Source: Flavicella marina (GTDB lineage Bacteria; Bacteroidota; Bacteroidia; Flavobacteriales; Flavobacteriaceae). Taken from it: a stretch of DNA of 64,000 nucleotides. The notes beneath the pieces were generated by a model. The model worked only from the letters and a program-made list of their open reading frames with translations, had not been told where the DNA came from and ran no database searches. Position numbers and translations under genes: made by a program. How positions within the stretch are numbered: the first letter of the stretch is position 1; each line of letters begins with the position of its first letter. The stretch lies in contig NZ_VYVA01000001.1 of NCBI RefSeq assembly GCF_009193215.1, positions 992,001 through 1,056,000 on the forward strand, written 5' to 3'. Positions 17,085 to 24,965 of this stretch are shown here, in pieces.

Positions 17085-19571
17085 ATGTACAAGCATCTAA
17101 TAGTTATTGCTTTTTTATTTGTTACAAACTTGATACATGCACAGAAAATCACTGTTACAAGAAGTGGTTCTACTGTGCCTATTGAAGGTGTTGCTGTTAC
17201 AAATAAACTAGAAACATTAACATATTATACAGACACCAATGGGCAGGTTGATCTTTCTCCATTTGGAAATAAGGATGTGGTTTTTTTGTCTCATTATCGG
17301 TATTACAAGAAAAAGATTCCAATAAAAACACTTCTTGAAAAAGGACAGGTAGAATTAGAGCGTTTAACCGAAGCATTAGACGAAGTGGTTGTTTCTGTTA
17401 CAAGAAATAAACAAAATAAAAATAGAATCGCTGAGCAGATAGAGGTTGTGAATAGTAGAGAAATAAATAGAATTTCTCCACAATCTTCAGCAGATTTATT
17501 GGCTAAGACACCTAGTATAAAGGTTCAAAAATCTCAGTTTGGTGGCGGGAGCCCTGTTTTGAGAGGAATGGAAGCCAATCGCGTGTTACTCGTAGTTGAT
17601 GGTGTTCGAATGAACAATGCCATCTACAGAAAAGGCCATTTGCAAAACGGAATTACTGTTTCTCCATCAATTTTAGAAAGAGTCGAAGTTTTATTCGGTC
17701 CTTCTTCGGTAATTTATGGTTCCGATGCTTTAGGAGGTGTGATACATTATTACACTAAGCATCTTGAAGTTTCTGATGTCAATGAAGTGAATACATCAAT
17801 ATTTTCTAGAGTAAGTTCGATTAACAATGAATTTACAACTCATATTGGTACAGAATTAAAGTTTCAAAGATGGGCATCATATACAAGTGTTTCCTATAGT
17901 AAATTTGATGATTTACGAATGGGAAAAAACAGAAAACATGGCTATGTAGATTGGGGAAAAGTATTTGAGTATTCCGATAATTCTAACACAATTGCCAATC
18001 CTAATTCAGTTGTAAATTCTGATACAGATGTTCAAAAGAATACGGGATTTTCTCAATTCGATTTGTTACAAAAATTATTTATCCCTATTTCAAAACGATT
18101 TGATGTTTTGTTTAATATTCAATATTCAAATTCTTCTGATATTCCTAGATTTGATCGCTTGACGGAATTGACAGGAACCGGTGACCTAAAATTTGCGGAA
18201 TGGTCATATGGGCCTCAAAAAAGACTTTTAGCATCAAGCCAGTTGTTGTTTAAAGATATCAATAGTTGGATGGATAAAGGAACCGTAACTTTGGCATATC
18301 AGGATATTGGAGAATCTAGAATCCAAAGAAAATTTGCAGCGATTGACGAACGGTTGTATAGAAACGAACAGGTAGATGTTTTTAGTTTGAATGGTGATTT
18401 TTCAGTCGATTTATCGAAAAACAGAACGCTTTCATATGGAATAGAGCTTGTATATAATGATGTGAGTTCAAGTTCATATGGTGATTTTTTAGAGATTGAC
18501 GAAAGCTCGAATATGATTACTGGAGTGTTAGGAAATTTTGCTGTGCAATCCAGGTATCCAGATGGAGGCAGTAGTTATTTTACACAGGCGTTGTATGCCG
18601 AGTATCGACAAGATTTAAATGCCAAGAATACTTTAAATACGGGAGTTCGTTTTACGAGTACCCAACTGAAAGCTAATTGGGTAGATGATACTTTTATCAG
18701 TCTCCCAGATGAAGCAATTTATCTAAATAATGCAGCGTTAACTGCAACAATTGGGCACGTATATAAACCTACTAAATCGGTAAAAATAAGTGCTGTTTTA
18801 TCTTCTGGGTTCAGGTCGCCAAATATTGATGATATCGGTAAAATTAGAGAGAAAAACGGAAATGTAACAGTACCGAACGTAACTTTGAAACCTGAGTTCG
18901 CATATAATTCTGAAATAGGGATCCGTAAGTATTTCAAAAATCAATCTTTTAGTGTTAGCTTAAATGGATACTATACTCTGTTGGATAATTATATTATTCG
19001 CGCTCCTTATGACATCAATTCGCAACAAGAAGGACATTCAGAAATTATTTATGATGGGGAGACTGCAACTGTTTTTGCAAATGTAAACCGTGGTACTGCA
19101 TATGTTTATGGAGGAACTTTTAGTTTTCGTGGAGAAATCACACCACATTGGATTTCACGAGGTAGTATAACTTCTACCAAAGGAAAAACCTATGATACTG
19201 ATGAGTATCTTTCGTCAATTCCGCCATTATTCGGAAACTTGGGGTTAACGTATAGAATTCAACAGTTTGATTTCGACCTTGAATATGAATTTAATGCAGC
19301 TAAAAAGGCTGAGGTCTATAACTTCTCTGAAGGAATAGATAATATTGAACAGACTCCTATTGTAAGTCATGATGCAGATAGTGATGAGCAAAAATATGCG
19401 GGTAGCCCTAGTTGGGAAATCGTGAATTTTTCTGTGTTTTATGAGGTGAATAGAGATTTGGAGCTGCAATTGAAAACATCGAATATTTTTGATGTTCATT
19501 ATAAAGAATTTGCCTCCGGAATCAGTGCGCCAGGTAGAAATTTTTCAGCATCTGTTCGTTATTTGTTCTAA
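17085..19571 (+). CDS. TonB-dependent outer-membrane receptor
   Basis: An outer-membrane active transporter of 828 residues. A signal peptide (1-19, ending IHAQ) is followed by a carboxypeptidase-regulatory-like segment (about 20-95), then the plug. The plug includes FGGGSPVLRGMEANR (about 156-170) and VLFGPSSVIYGSDALGGVIHY, which resemble the hemoglobin/transferrin/lactoferrin receptor subgroup. The rest is a 22-strand barrel ending in aromatic Phe (SVRYLF). The substrate is probably an iron or heme source, by subgroup resemblance only. It starts 3 bp after recO and may be transcribed with porZ-recO. Confidence 0.88.
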   Translation: MYKHLIVIAFLFVTNLIHAQKITVTRSGSTVPIEGVAVTNKLETLTYYTDTNGQVDLSPFGNKDVVFLSHYRYYKKKIPIKTLLEKGQVELERLTEALDEVVVSVTRNKQNKNRIAEQIEVVNSREINRISPQSSADLLAKTPSIKVQKSQFGGGSPVLRGMEANRVLLVVDGVRMNNAIYRKGHLQNGITVSPSILERVEVLFGPSSVIYGSDALGGVIHYYTKHLEVSDVNEVNTSIFSRVSSINNEFTTHIGTELKFQRWASYTSVSYSKFDDLRMGKNRKHGYVDWGKVFEYSDNSNTIANPNSVVNSDTDVQKNTGFSQFDLLQKLFIPISKRFDVLFNIQYSNSSDIPRFDRLTELTGTGDLKFAEWSYGPQKRLLASSQLLFKDINSWMDKGTVTLAYQDIGESRIQRKFAAIDERLYRNEQVDVFSLNGDFSVDLSKNRTLSYGIELVYNDVSSSSYGDFLEIDESSNMITGVLGNFAVQSRYPDGGSSYFTQALYAEYRQDLNAKNTLNTGVRFTSTQLKANWVDDTFISLPDEAIYLNNAALTATIGHVYKPTKSVKISAVLSSGFRSPNIDDIGKIREKNGNVTVPNVTLKPEFAYNSEIGIRKYFKNQSFSVSLNGYYTLLDNYIIRAPYDINSQQEGHSEIIYDGETATVFANVNRGTAYVYGGTFSFRGEITPHWISRGSITSTKGKTYDTDEYLSSIPPLFGNLGLTYRIQQFDFDLEYEFNAAKKAEVYNFSEGIDNIEQTPIVSHDADSDEQKYAGSPSWEIVNFSVFYEVNRDLELQLKTSNIFDVHYKEFASGISAPGRNFSASVRYLF

Positions 19572-19629
19572 ACAAATTAACAAAATTCTACTGTTCTTAC
19601 TTTCAACTATTATTTCTATTTTTGTCCCG

Positions 19630-20004
19630 ATGAAATTTACATTCGGGAAACAAGAAAAATTAAAAAGTCGCAAAGCAATCGAGCAACTATTTATAGAAGG
19701 TACTTCTGTTTCTTCCTATCCAATGCGTTTGGTGTTTTTAAAACAAAATCATGGTGGAGAGGCCCCTGTTAAATTAGGTTTGTCTGTTCCCAAAAAGAAG
19801 TTCAATAAGGCGGTTGACCGAAATAGAATCAAAAGAGTTTTAAGAGAAGTTTATAGAAAAAATAAACATACTTTTGTCAAAGAGCTTGATGGTCAGTATA
19901 TCGCAATGTTGTTGTATCTTGATTCGAAAGAATGGGATCAAGAAGCATTGACAAAAAAGATGCAAAAATTGGCTGAAAAATTTCTTGAAAAAACCAAACT
20001 CTAA
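19630..20004 (+). CDS. rnpA: Ribonuclease P protein component
   Basis: Protein subunit that assists the RNase P RNA in tRNA 5'-end maturation. The signature RNRIKR is at residues 64-69, preceded by KLGLSVPKKKFNKAVD. I start at the ATG at 19630 (MKFTFGKQEK), giving 124 residues; the longer in-frame opening back to 19489 would overlap the receptor gene and lacks conservation. rnpA is not beside rpmH here, as is usual in Flavobacteria. A sugar transferase gene follows 21 bp after. Confidence 0.95.
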   Translation: MKFTFGKQEKLKSRKAIEQLFIEGTSVSSYPMRLVFLKQNHGGEAPVKLGLSVPKKKFNKAVDRNRIKRVLREVYRKNKHTFVKELDGQYIAMLLYLDSKEWDQEALTKKMQKLAEKFLEKTKL

Positions 20005-20025
20005 CGAAGCAATAACCATAAAATA

Positions 20026-20601
20026 ATGATCAAAAGAGTTTTTGATATCATTTTTTCACTAGCCGTAGTTTTCTGTATTTTGGTATGGATGGTTCCTTTA
20101 GTGGCCATTTTGATTTTTGTGACAACAGGGGAGCGTCCTTTTTATAGACAACAACGCGTAGGTAAAAATGGAAAGTTGTTTCAGATTTATAAATTTAGAA
20201 GTATGCGTGGGGTACCTCCTGTCAATGATCCTTTGTTGTCGGATGAAGAATCGGTACGAATCACAAAATTCGGGAAATTTTTAAGGAAATATAGAATCGA
20301 TGAATTTCCACAATTTTTTAATGTGCTTTTAGGTCAAATGAGTGTGGTTGGACCGCGACCAGAACGACAGTTTTTTTTAGATACCATAATCTCTCATATT
20401 CCTCGATATAAAGAATTGCAAAAATTAAGACCAGGAATTACTTCTTTAGGTCAAATTCGCTATGGATATGCCGATAGTATTGAGCAGATGAAATTGCGCG
20501 CTAGATACGATTTAGTTTACCTAGATAATGTATCTTTGCTGACGGATATAAAAATAATTCTTTACACCTTAATTGTGGTGGTTAAAGGAAAAGGAAAATA
20601 A
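20026..20601 (+). CDS. Undecaprenyl-phosphate sugar phosphotransferase
   Basis: A short (191-residue) bacterial sugar transferase of the WcaJ/PglC type. It starts polysaccharide or glycan assembly by transferring a phospho-sugar from a UDP-sugar to the lipid carrier. A single N-terminal membrane segment (9-33) is followed by the conserved catalytic core: RPFYRQQRVGKNGKLFQIYKF, the DEFPQ motif (RIDEFPQFFNVL) and GPRPE. It has the minimal PglC-like length, with no CoA-binding-like extension. No other polysaccharide genes lie beside it apart from the glycosyltransferase after purD. The sugar is unknown. Confidence 0.92.
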   Translation: MIKRVFDIIFSLAVVFCILVWMVPLVAILIFVTTGERPFYRQQRVGKNGKLFQIYKFRSMRGVPPVNDPLLSDEESVRITKFGKFLRKYRIDEFPQFFNVLLGQMSVVGPRPERQFFLDTIISHIPRYKELQKLRPGITSLGQIRYGYADSIEQMKLRARYDLVYLDNVSLLTDIKIILYTLIVVVKGKGK

Positions 20602-20612
20602 AAACACAAACA

Positions 20613-21893
20613 ATGAATATTCTTATTTTAGGCTCAGGAGGAAGAGAGCATGCTTTTGCATTAAAACTTTCAGAAAGTAAAAAATTATCTAAGTTATTTG
20701 TCGCTCCAGGAAATGCAGGTACGGCAAATTGCGCGGTGAATTTAGATATAGATCCTGTAGATTTTCCAGCTGTAAAAAATGCAGTTTTAGAAAATAAGAT
20801 TGAAATGGTAATCGTTGGACCTGAAGCTCCATTAGTAGCGGGTGTTCACGATTTCTTTTTAGCAGATGATGCGTTAAAAAATATTCCTGTTGTTGGGCCT
20901 AAAAAAGACGGAGCAGAGCTAGAAGGTAGTAAAGAATTTTCTAAGAAATTTATGAAACGTCATAATGTTCCAACGGCTGCATATGATGCGTTTACAAAAG
21001 AAACTTTAGCTGAAGGAAAGGCGTTTTTAGAAACATTAAAAGCTCCTTATGTATTGAAGGCTGATGGTTTGGCTGCCGGAAAAGGAGTGTTGATTTTAGA
21101 AACTTTAGAAGAAGCAAAAGCAGAATTAGAAGATATGTTAACCAATAATAAATTTGGTGAGGCATCTTCAAAAGTTGTGATTGAAGAGTTTTTAGATGGT
21201 ATAGAATTATCGGTTTTCGTATTAACTGATGGGAAAAGTTACAAAGTATTGCCATCTGCGAAAGATTATAAAAGAATTGGAGAAGGTGATACAGGTTTAA
21301 ATACAGGAGGTATGGGAGCAATTTCTCCGGTTCCATTTGCGAATGATGACTTTTTACAAAAAGTAGAAGATCGTGTTGTGATTCCTACTGTTGAAGGACT
21401 TCAAAAAGACGGTATAGATTACCGAGGATTTATTTTTATCGGTTTGATGAATATTGATGGAAACCCTTTTGTGATTGAATACAATGTAAGAATGGGAGAT
21501 CCAGAAACAGAAGCTGTGTTACCTAGAATAGATTCAGACTTATTAGACTTGTTTGAAGGTGTAGCTACGCAAACCTTAGATAAAAAGTCGTTTGCTTTGA
21601 CATCAAAAACTGCAACTACTGTTATGGTTGTAGCTGGAGGTTATCCTGAAGCTTATGAAAAAGGGAAGGTAATTACTGGTTTAGAAAACGTTGAAGGAAC
21701 TACAGTTTTTCATGCTGGTACTAAATTATCGAATGATGCTGTTGTCACAAATGGTGGTCGTGTGATGACTTTTACGACACTTGCTGATTCCATGGAAGCT
21801 GCTTTAGAGAAATCGTATGAAAATATTTCGAAAGTAAGTTTCGAAGGAATGAACTTCCGTAAAGATATTGGTTTCGATTTAAAAGATTTGTAA
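20613..21893 (+). CDS. purD: Phosphoribosylamine--glycine ligase
   Basis: ATP-grasp enzyme for the second step of purine synthesis, joining glycine to phosphoribosylamine. The N-terminus NILILGSGGREHAFA is the family signature. The ATP-grasp core (about 100-300) shows APYVLKADGLAAGKGV, IEEFLDGIELSVFVL and the metal-binding EYNVRMGDPETEAVLPR. The length of 426 residues matches. It lies 11 bp after the sugar transferase and is probably transcribed with it, an association seen in other Flavobacteria without clear functional meaning. Confidence 0.98.
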   Translation: MNILILGSGGREHAFALKLSESKKLSKLFVAPGNAGTANCAVNLDIDPVDFPAVKNAVLENKIEMVIVGPEAPLVAGVHDFFLADDALKNIPVVGPKKDGAELEGSKEFSKKFMKRHNVPTAAYDAFTKETLAEGKAFLETLKAPYVLKADGLAAGKGVLILETLEEAKAELEDMLTNNKFGEASSKVVIEEFLDGIELSVFVLTDGKSYKVLPSAKDYKRIGEGDTGLNTGGMGAISPVPFANDDFLQKVEDRVVIPTVEGLQKDGIDYRGFIFIGLMNIDGNPFVIEYNVRMGDPETEAVLPRIDSDLLDLFEGVATQTLDKKSFALTSKTATTVMVVAGGYPEAYEKGKVITGLENVEGTTVFHAGTKLSNDAVVTNGGRVMTFTTLADSMEAALEKSYENISKVSFEGMNFRKDIGFDLKDL

Positions 21894-21907
21894 GATTTTA
21901 TCGAGAA

Positions 21908-21962
21908 AGAGTTTCAGTTTTCAGCGAATTTACCTTACTTGAGGTATTGTTTTCGAAACTCT
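21908..21962 (+). other. Nested stem-loop abutting the glycosyltransferase start
   Basis: AGAGTTTC (21908-21915) pairs perfectly with GAAACTCT (21955-21962), enclosing a smaller hairpin TACCT / AGGTA (21931-21946). The outer stem ends 2 bp before the ATG at 21965, so it could limit ribosome access. There is no T run, so it is not a standard terminator. Confidence 0.3.
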
Positions 21963-21964
21963 AA

Positions 21965-23068
21965 ATGATTCAAATAAAAACTAATATAAAAGAATATCCT
22001 TCTCTTGAAGGAAATCAGAATAAGGTGCTTGTGGCCCCATTAAATTGGGGCTTGGGGCATGCAACCAGGTGTGTTTCGATTGTTTGTTTGTTATTAGAGA
22101 ATAATTTTACACCTGTAATTGCCAGTGATGGTATTGCTTTGACTTATTTAAAGAATGAGTTTCCTCTATTGGAAACTGTTGAGTTGCCATCTTACAATAT
22201 TCGATACACTAAGCATGCCTTTTTTACAAAATGGAAGCTGTTTTTTTCTGTCTTTTCTATTCTAAGCGCCATAAAAAAAGAGCAAAAAATAATTGCGGAG
22301 TTGGTCGAAACGAATACGTTTTGTGGTATTGTTTCTGACAATCGATTCGGAGTTAGAAACAGTAAAATTCCGTCTGTCTATATAACGCATCAGCTTAAGG
22401 TTTTTTCTGGATTTACTACGTTTTTAACAACTTACATTCACAAAAAGATATTTTCCAAATACGATGTTTGCTGGGTGCCAGATTCGACTTCTGGATTGAA
22501 GTTGGCAGGTGATTTATCTCATTTAAAATCAGATAAATTTAATCTTGAGTATATTGGTAATTTGAGTCCGCTTAATTTCAAAAACGCACAAAAGAAATAT
22601 GATGTTACTATAGTATTATCAGGTCCAGAGCCGCAACGTAGCATATTGGAGCGTAAATTGATTGTGGAGTTTTCGAAATACAAGGGACGCGTGCTGTTAA
22701 TTAGAGGAGATGTACAACACCGAAAAGTTATGGAGCAGAGAGAAGGGATTGAAATAATTAATTTTTTAAACTCCTTCGAACTAGAAAAGGTGTTGAATTC
22801 AAGTGACTTGATTGTGGCTCGTTCTGGTTATAGTACGGTTATGGATTTAGCGAAATTGAGGAAGAAAGCATTTTTTATTCCTACTCCTGGACAAACAGAA
22901 CAAGAGTATTTAGCAGCCTACCTAGAGCAAAAAAAAATTGCTCCATTTGTAATTCAGGAGCAATTTGATATAAGTTGTTTGTCTAAAGTTTCTGGTTATA
23001 AAGGGTTTAAAGAGGCATCCGAATCAAAACTTAACGCTTCGTTGCTGGAAGTTTTTAAATCTGTTTAG
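21965..23068 (+). CDS. GT-B fold glycosyltransferase
   Basis: A 367-residue protein with the pattern of nucleotide-sugar-dependent GT-B transferases related to family 28 (MurG-like). Near the N-terminus KVLVAPLNWGLGHATRC gives the glycine-rich donor loop. The C-terminal half has VTIVLSGPEPQRS and a sugar-nucleotide site around LIVARSGYSTVMDLAKL and FIPTPGQTEQEYLA. Members of this group are often annotated only as glycosyltransferases. The product is unknown; nearness to the sugar transferase suggests surface glycan work. Its last 4 bp overlap the convergent histidine kinase gene. Confidence 0.8.
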   Translation: MIQIKTNIKEYPSLEGNQNKVLVAPLNWGLGHATRCVSIVCLLLENNFTPVIASDGIALTYLKNEFPLLETVELPSYNIRYTKHAFFTKWKLFFSVFSILSAIKKEQKIIAELVETNTFCGIVSDNRFGVRNSKIPSVYITHQLKVFSGFTTFLTTYIHKKIFSKYDVCWVPDSTSGLKLAGDLSHLKSDKFNLEYIGNLSPLNFKNAQKKYDVTIVLSGPEPQRSILERKLIVEFSKYKGRVLLIRGDVQHRKVMEQREGIEIINFLNSFELEKVLNSSDLIVARSGYSTVMDLAKLRKKAFFIPTPGQTEQEYLAAYLEQKKIAPFVIQEQFDISCLSKVSGYKGFKEASESKLNASLLEVFKSV

Positions 23069-24102
23069 GCTCTTTTTAGTGTAAAAGTAAATTCAGAACC
23101 TTGACCATATTCACTTTCTAGTGTAATGGTTTCTTTGTGTGCTTCAATGATGTGTTTCACAATTGATAGCCCTAAACCAGAACCTCCTTGGTCTCTAGAT
23201 CTACTTTTATCCACACGATAAAAACGTTCGAAAATTCTTCCAATGTTTTCTTTTTTGATTCCTTCTCCGTTGTCTTTTACTTTAATGGCAATTTTGTTTT
23301 TACCTTGCGGTGCTACGCTTACCATTATAATTCCACCAATTTTTCCGTATTTAATAGAGTTGACTATTAAATTTATCAACACCTGTTCAATTTTCGCAGC
23401 ATCACCTAAAACAAAAATGGGGAACTCGTAGAATTTATCAAAACGTAAGGTCATGTTTTTCTTTTTGACCTTCATCTCGAATAAATCGAAGACGTTTTGA
23501 ATCATCTCAAGACAATTGAAAGGTTGTATTTTTAGATTCAGATCATTGCTTTCTAATTTAGAAATCATATCTAAATCTTTAACAATCGAAGCTAATCTTT
23601 CAACGCCAATGTTTGCTCTTTCTAAATAGCGATTTCTTATTTCTTTGTCTTCAGCAGCGCCTTCAATCAATGTTAGAAGATAGCCTTGCACCGTAAATAA
23701 TGGTGTTTTTAGTTCGTGGGAAACGTTACCTAGAAATTCTCTTCTATAGTTTTCTCGTTCGTTCAACGATTCTATCTCTAATTGTTTGTCTTCGGCGAAT
23801 TTCTGCATCTCCTTAGAAAGCGATTCAATATCTGGTGTTATAGCTCTCTTGTCGATGTTATTGATGTCTAGTAGAGAAACATCTTCATAGATTTTTAACA
23901 CTCTTTTGTAGATAAATTGCTCTACACGTTTTTGAAGAATGGTAAAAAGGATAATAAATACAATAGCAACTGAATATAGAATTAATTCTAAATCAATAAT
24001 ATTGTATTTAAAATATAGTAAAAAAGAAAAACCTCCAACCGTTAAAATAGTAAACAGTATGGAAGTTATAAATGCAAAAGCATATGTTTTTTTAATTTTC
24101 AT
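23065..24102 (-). CDS. PhoR-like sensor histidine kinase
   Basis: A membrane kinase of 345 residues with two N-terminal membrane helices (about 10-32 and 38-57) and almost no periplasmic domain, as in PhoR. The phosphoacceptor H129 lies in SHELKTPLFTV. The ATPase domain has the N box LINLIVNSIKYG, DNGEGI, RIFERFYRVDKSRS and GSGLGLSIV. The start overlaps the upstream regulator gene by 11 bp. A PhoR role is inferred from the missing sensory loop, the OmpR-type partner and the phosphate transporter gene in the same cluster; it is not proven by any unique residue. Confidence 0.88.
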   Translation of the reverse strand: MKIKKTYAFAFITSILFTILTVGGFSFLLYFKYNIIDLELILYSVAIVFIILFTILQKRVEQFIYKRVLKIYEDVSLLDINNIDKRAITPDIESLSKEMQKFAEDKQLEIESLNERENYRREFLGNVSHELKTPLFTVQGYLLTLIEGAAEDKEIRNRYLERANIGVERLASIVKDLDMISKLESNDLNLKIQPFNCLEMIQNVFDLFEMKVKKKNMTLRFDKFYEFPIFVLGDAAKIEQVLINLIVNSIKYGKIGGIIMVSVAPQGKNKIAIKVKDNGEGIKKENIGRIFERFYRVDKSRSRDQGGSGLGLSIVKHIIEAHKETITLESEYGQGSEFTFTLKRA

Positions 24103-24784
24103 TCAGAACGAATTTGTAACCTACTCCTTTTACGGTTTTGAATAAATCATCTCCAAGTTTTTCTCTAAGTTTTCTTATGTGCACGTCTATGGTTCTACCT
24201 CCTACGACTACCTCATTACCCCAAACTTTATCGAGTATCGTTTCTCTTTTAAAAACTTTATCTGGTTTCGATGCGAGAAGTGAAAACAACTCAAATTCTT
24301 TTCTTGGTAAAACAATTTTTTCATCGCCCTTAATTACCAAATACGCTTCTCTATCGATAACGATATTTCCTAAAGTTGTTTTGTCAATATTGGCATCATT
24401 TTCTTTGACTCTTCTAAGTAGAGATTTTACTTTGCTAACCAAAATTTTAGGTTTCACAGGTTTGGTGATATAGTCATCAGCACCAGCATCGAACCCTGCT
24501 ACCTGAGAATAATCTTCTCCACGAGCTGTTAAAAACGAGATCACTGTATTTTCTAAACCTTCTGTGTTTCTAATTTTCTCACAAGCTTCGATACCATCCA
24601 TTTCTGGCATCATAATGTCGAGTAAAATTAGATGAGGTTTGTGTTTGACTGCTTTTTCAATGGCTTTTATCCCATTGCTAGCTGTGTAAACACTATATCC
24701 TTCGTTTTTTAGGTTGTAGCCAACAATTTCCAAAATATCTGGTTCGTCGTCTACTAATAAAATTTTAATGTCGTTAGTTTTCAT
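24092..24784 (-). CDS. PhoB-like OmpR-family response regulator
   Basis: A 230-residue DNA-binding regulator. The receiver has D12-D13, phosphoacceptor D56 (LILLDIMMPEMDG) and the conserved Lys in YITKPVKPK. The winged-helix domain (about 130-228) has ELFSLLASKPDKVFKRETIL and the recognition-helix stretch GRTIDVHIRKLREKLG, ending VKGVGYKF. It is divergent from a TonB receptor gene with TTAACA-like direct repeats at 11-bp spacing between them, the expected footprint for a PhoB/PhoP-type dimer. Assignment to phosphate control is inference from context. Confidence 0.88.
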   Translation of the reverse strand: MKTNDIKILLVDDEPDILEIVGYNLKNEGYSVYTASNGIKAIEKAVKHKPHLILLDIMMPEMDGIEACEKIRNTEGLENTVISFLTARGEDYSQVAGFDAGADDYITKPVKPKILVSKVKSLLRRVKENDANIDKTTLGNIVIDREAYLVIKGDEKIVLPRKEFELFSLLASKPDKVFKRETILDKVWGNEVVVGGRTIDVHIRKLREKLGDDLFKTVKGVGYKFVLNEN

Positions 24785-24807
24785 AAAAAATCAATTTTCT
24801 TGAGCAA

Positions 24808-24815
24808 CAAAGCTA
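24808..24815 (-). promoter_or_regulatory. Promoter of the PhoB/PhoR-like pair, -7 TAGCTTTG (minus)
   Basis: CAAAGCTA on the plus strand is an exact TAnnTTTG on the minus strand, 23 bp before the regulator's start. Confidence 0.45.
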
Positions 24816-24843
24816 AGTAATAATACTACTAGCGTCTTTTTAG

Positions 24844-24912
24844 TTTACAATCATTTAACTTTTTTAATTAAAGTTAACATTCAATTTACATAACAGTAAA
24901 CAATAGGTAACC
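24844..24912 (+). promoter_or_regulatory. Pho-box-like direct repeat array before the TonB receptor
   Basis: Six hexamers similar to TTAACA: TTTACA (24844), TTAACT (24855), then TTAACA (24874), TTTACA (24885), GTAAAC (24896) and GTAACC (24907). Within each block the step is exactly 11 bp, one helical turn. The array ends about 17 bp before a degenerate -7 (TAGATTTTTG, near 24931-24940), where an activator would touch polymerase. The pattern resembles the B. subtilis PhoP box, TT(A/T/C)ACA repeated with about 5 bp between. Confidence 0.6.
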
Positions 24913-24965
24913 TTCTACTCGGTCATTATATAGATTTTTGCAGCTCAAAACAAGATATAAATATA

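Noticed and set aside
19489-19629. In-frame N-terminal extension of rnpA
   Set aside because: It lies mostly inside the TonB receptor gene in another frame, and the conserved RnpA start is at 19630.
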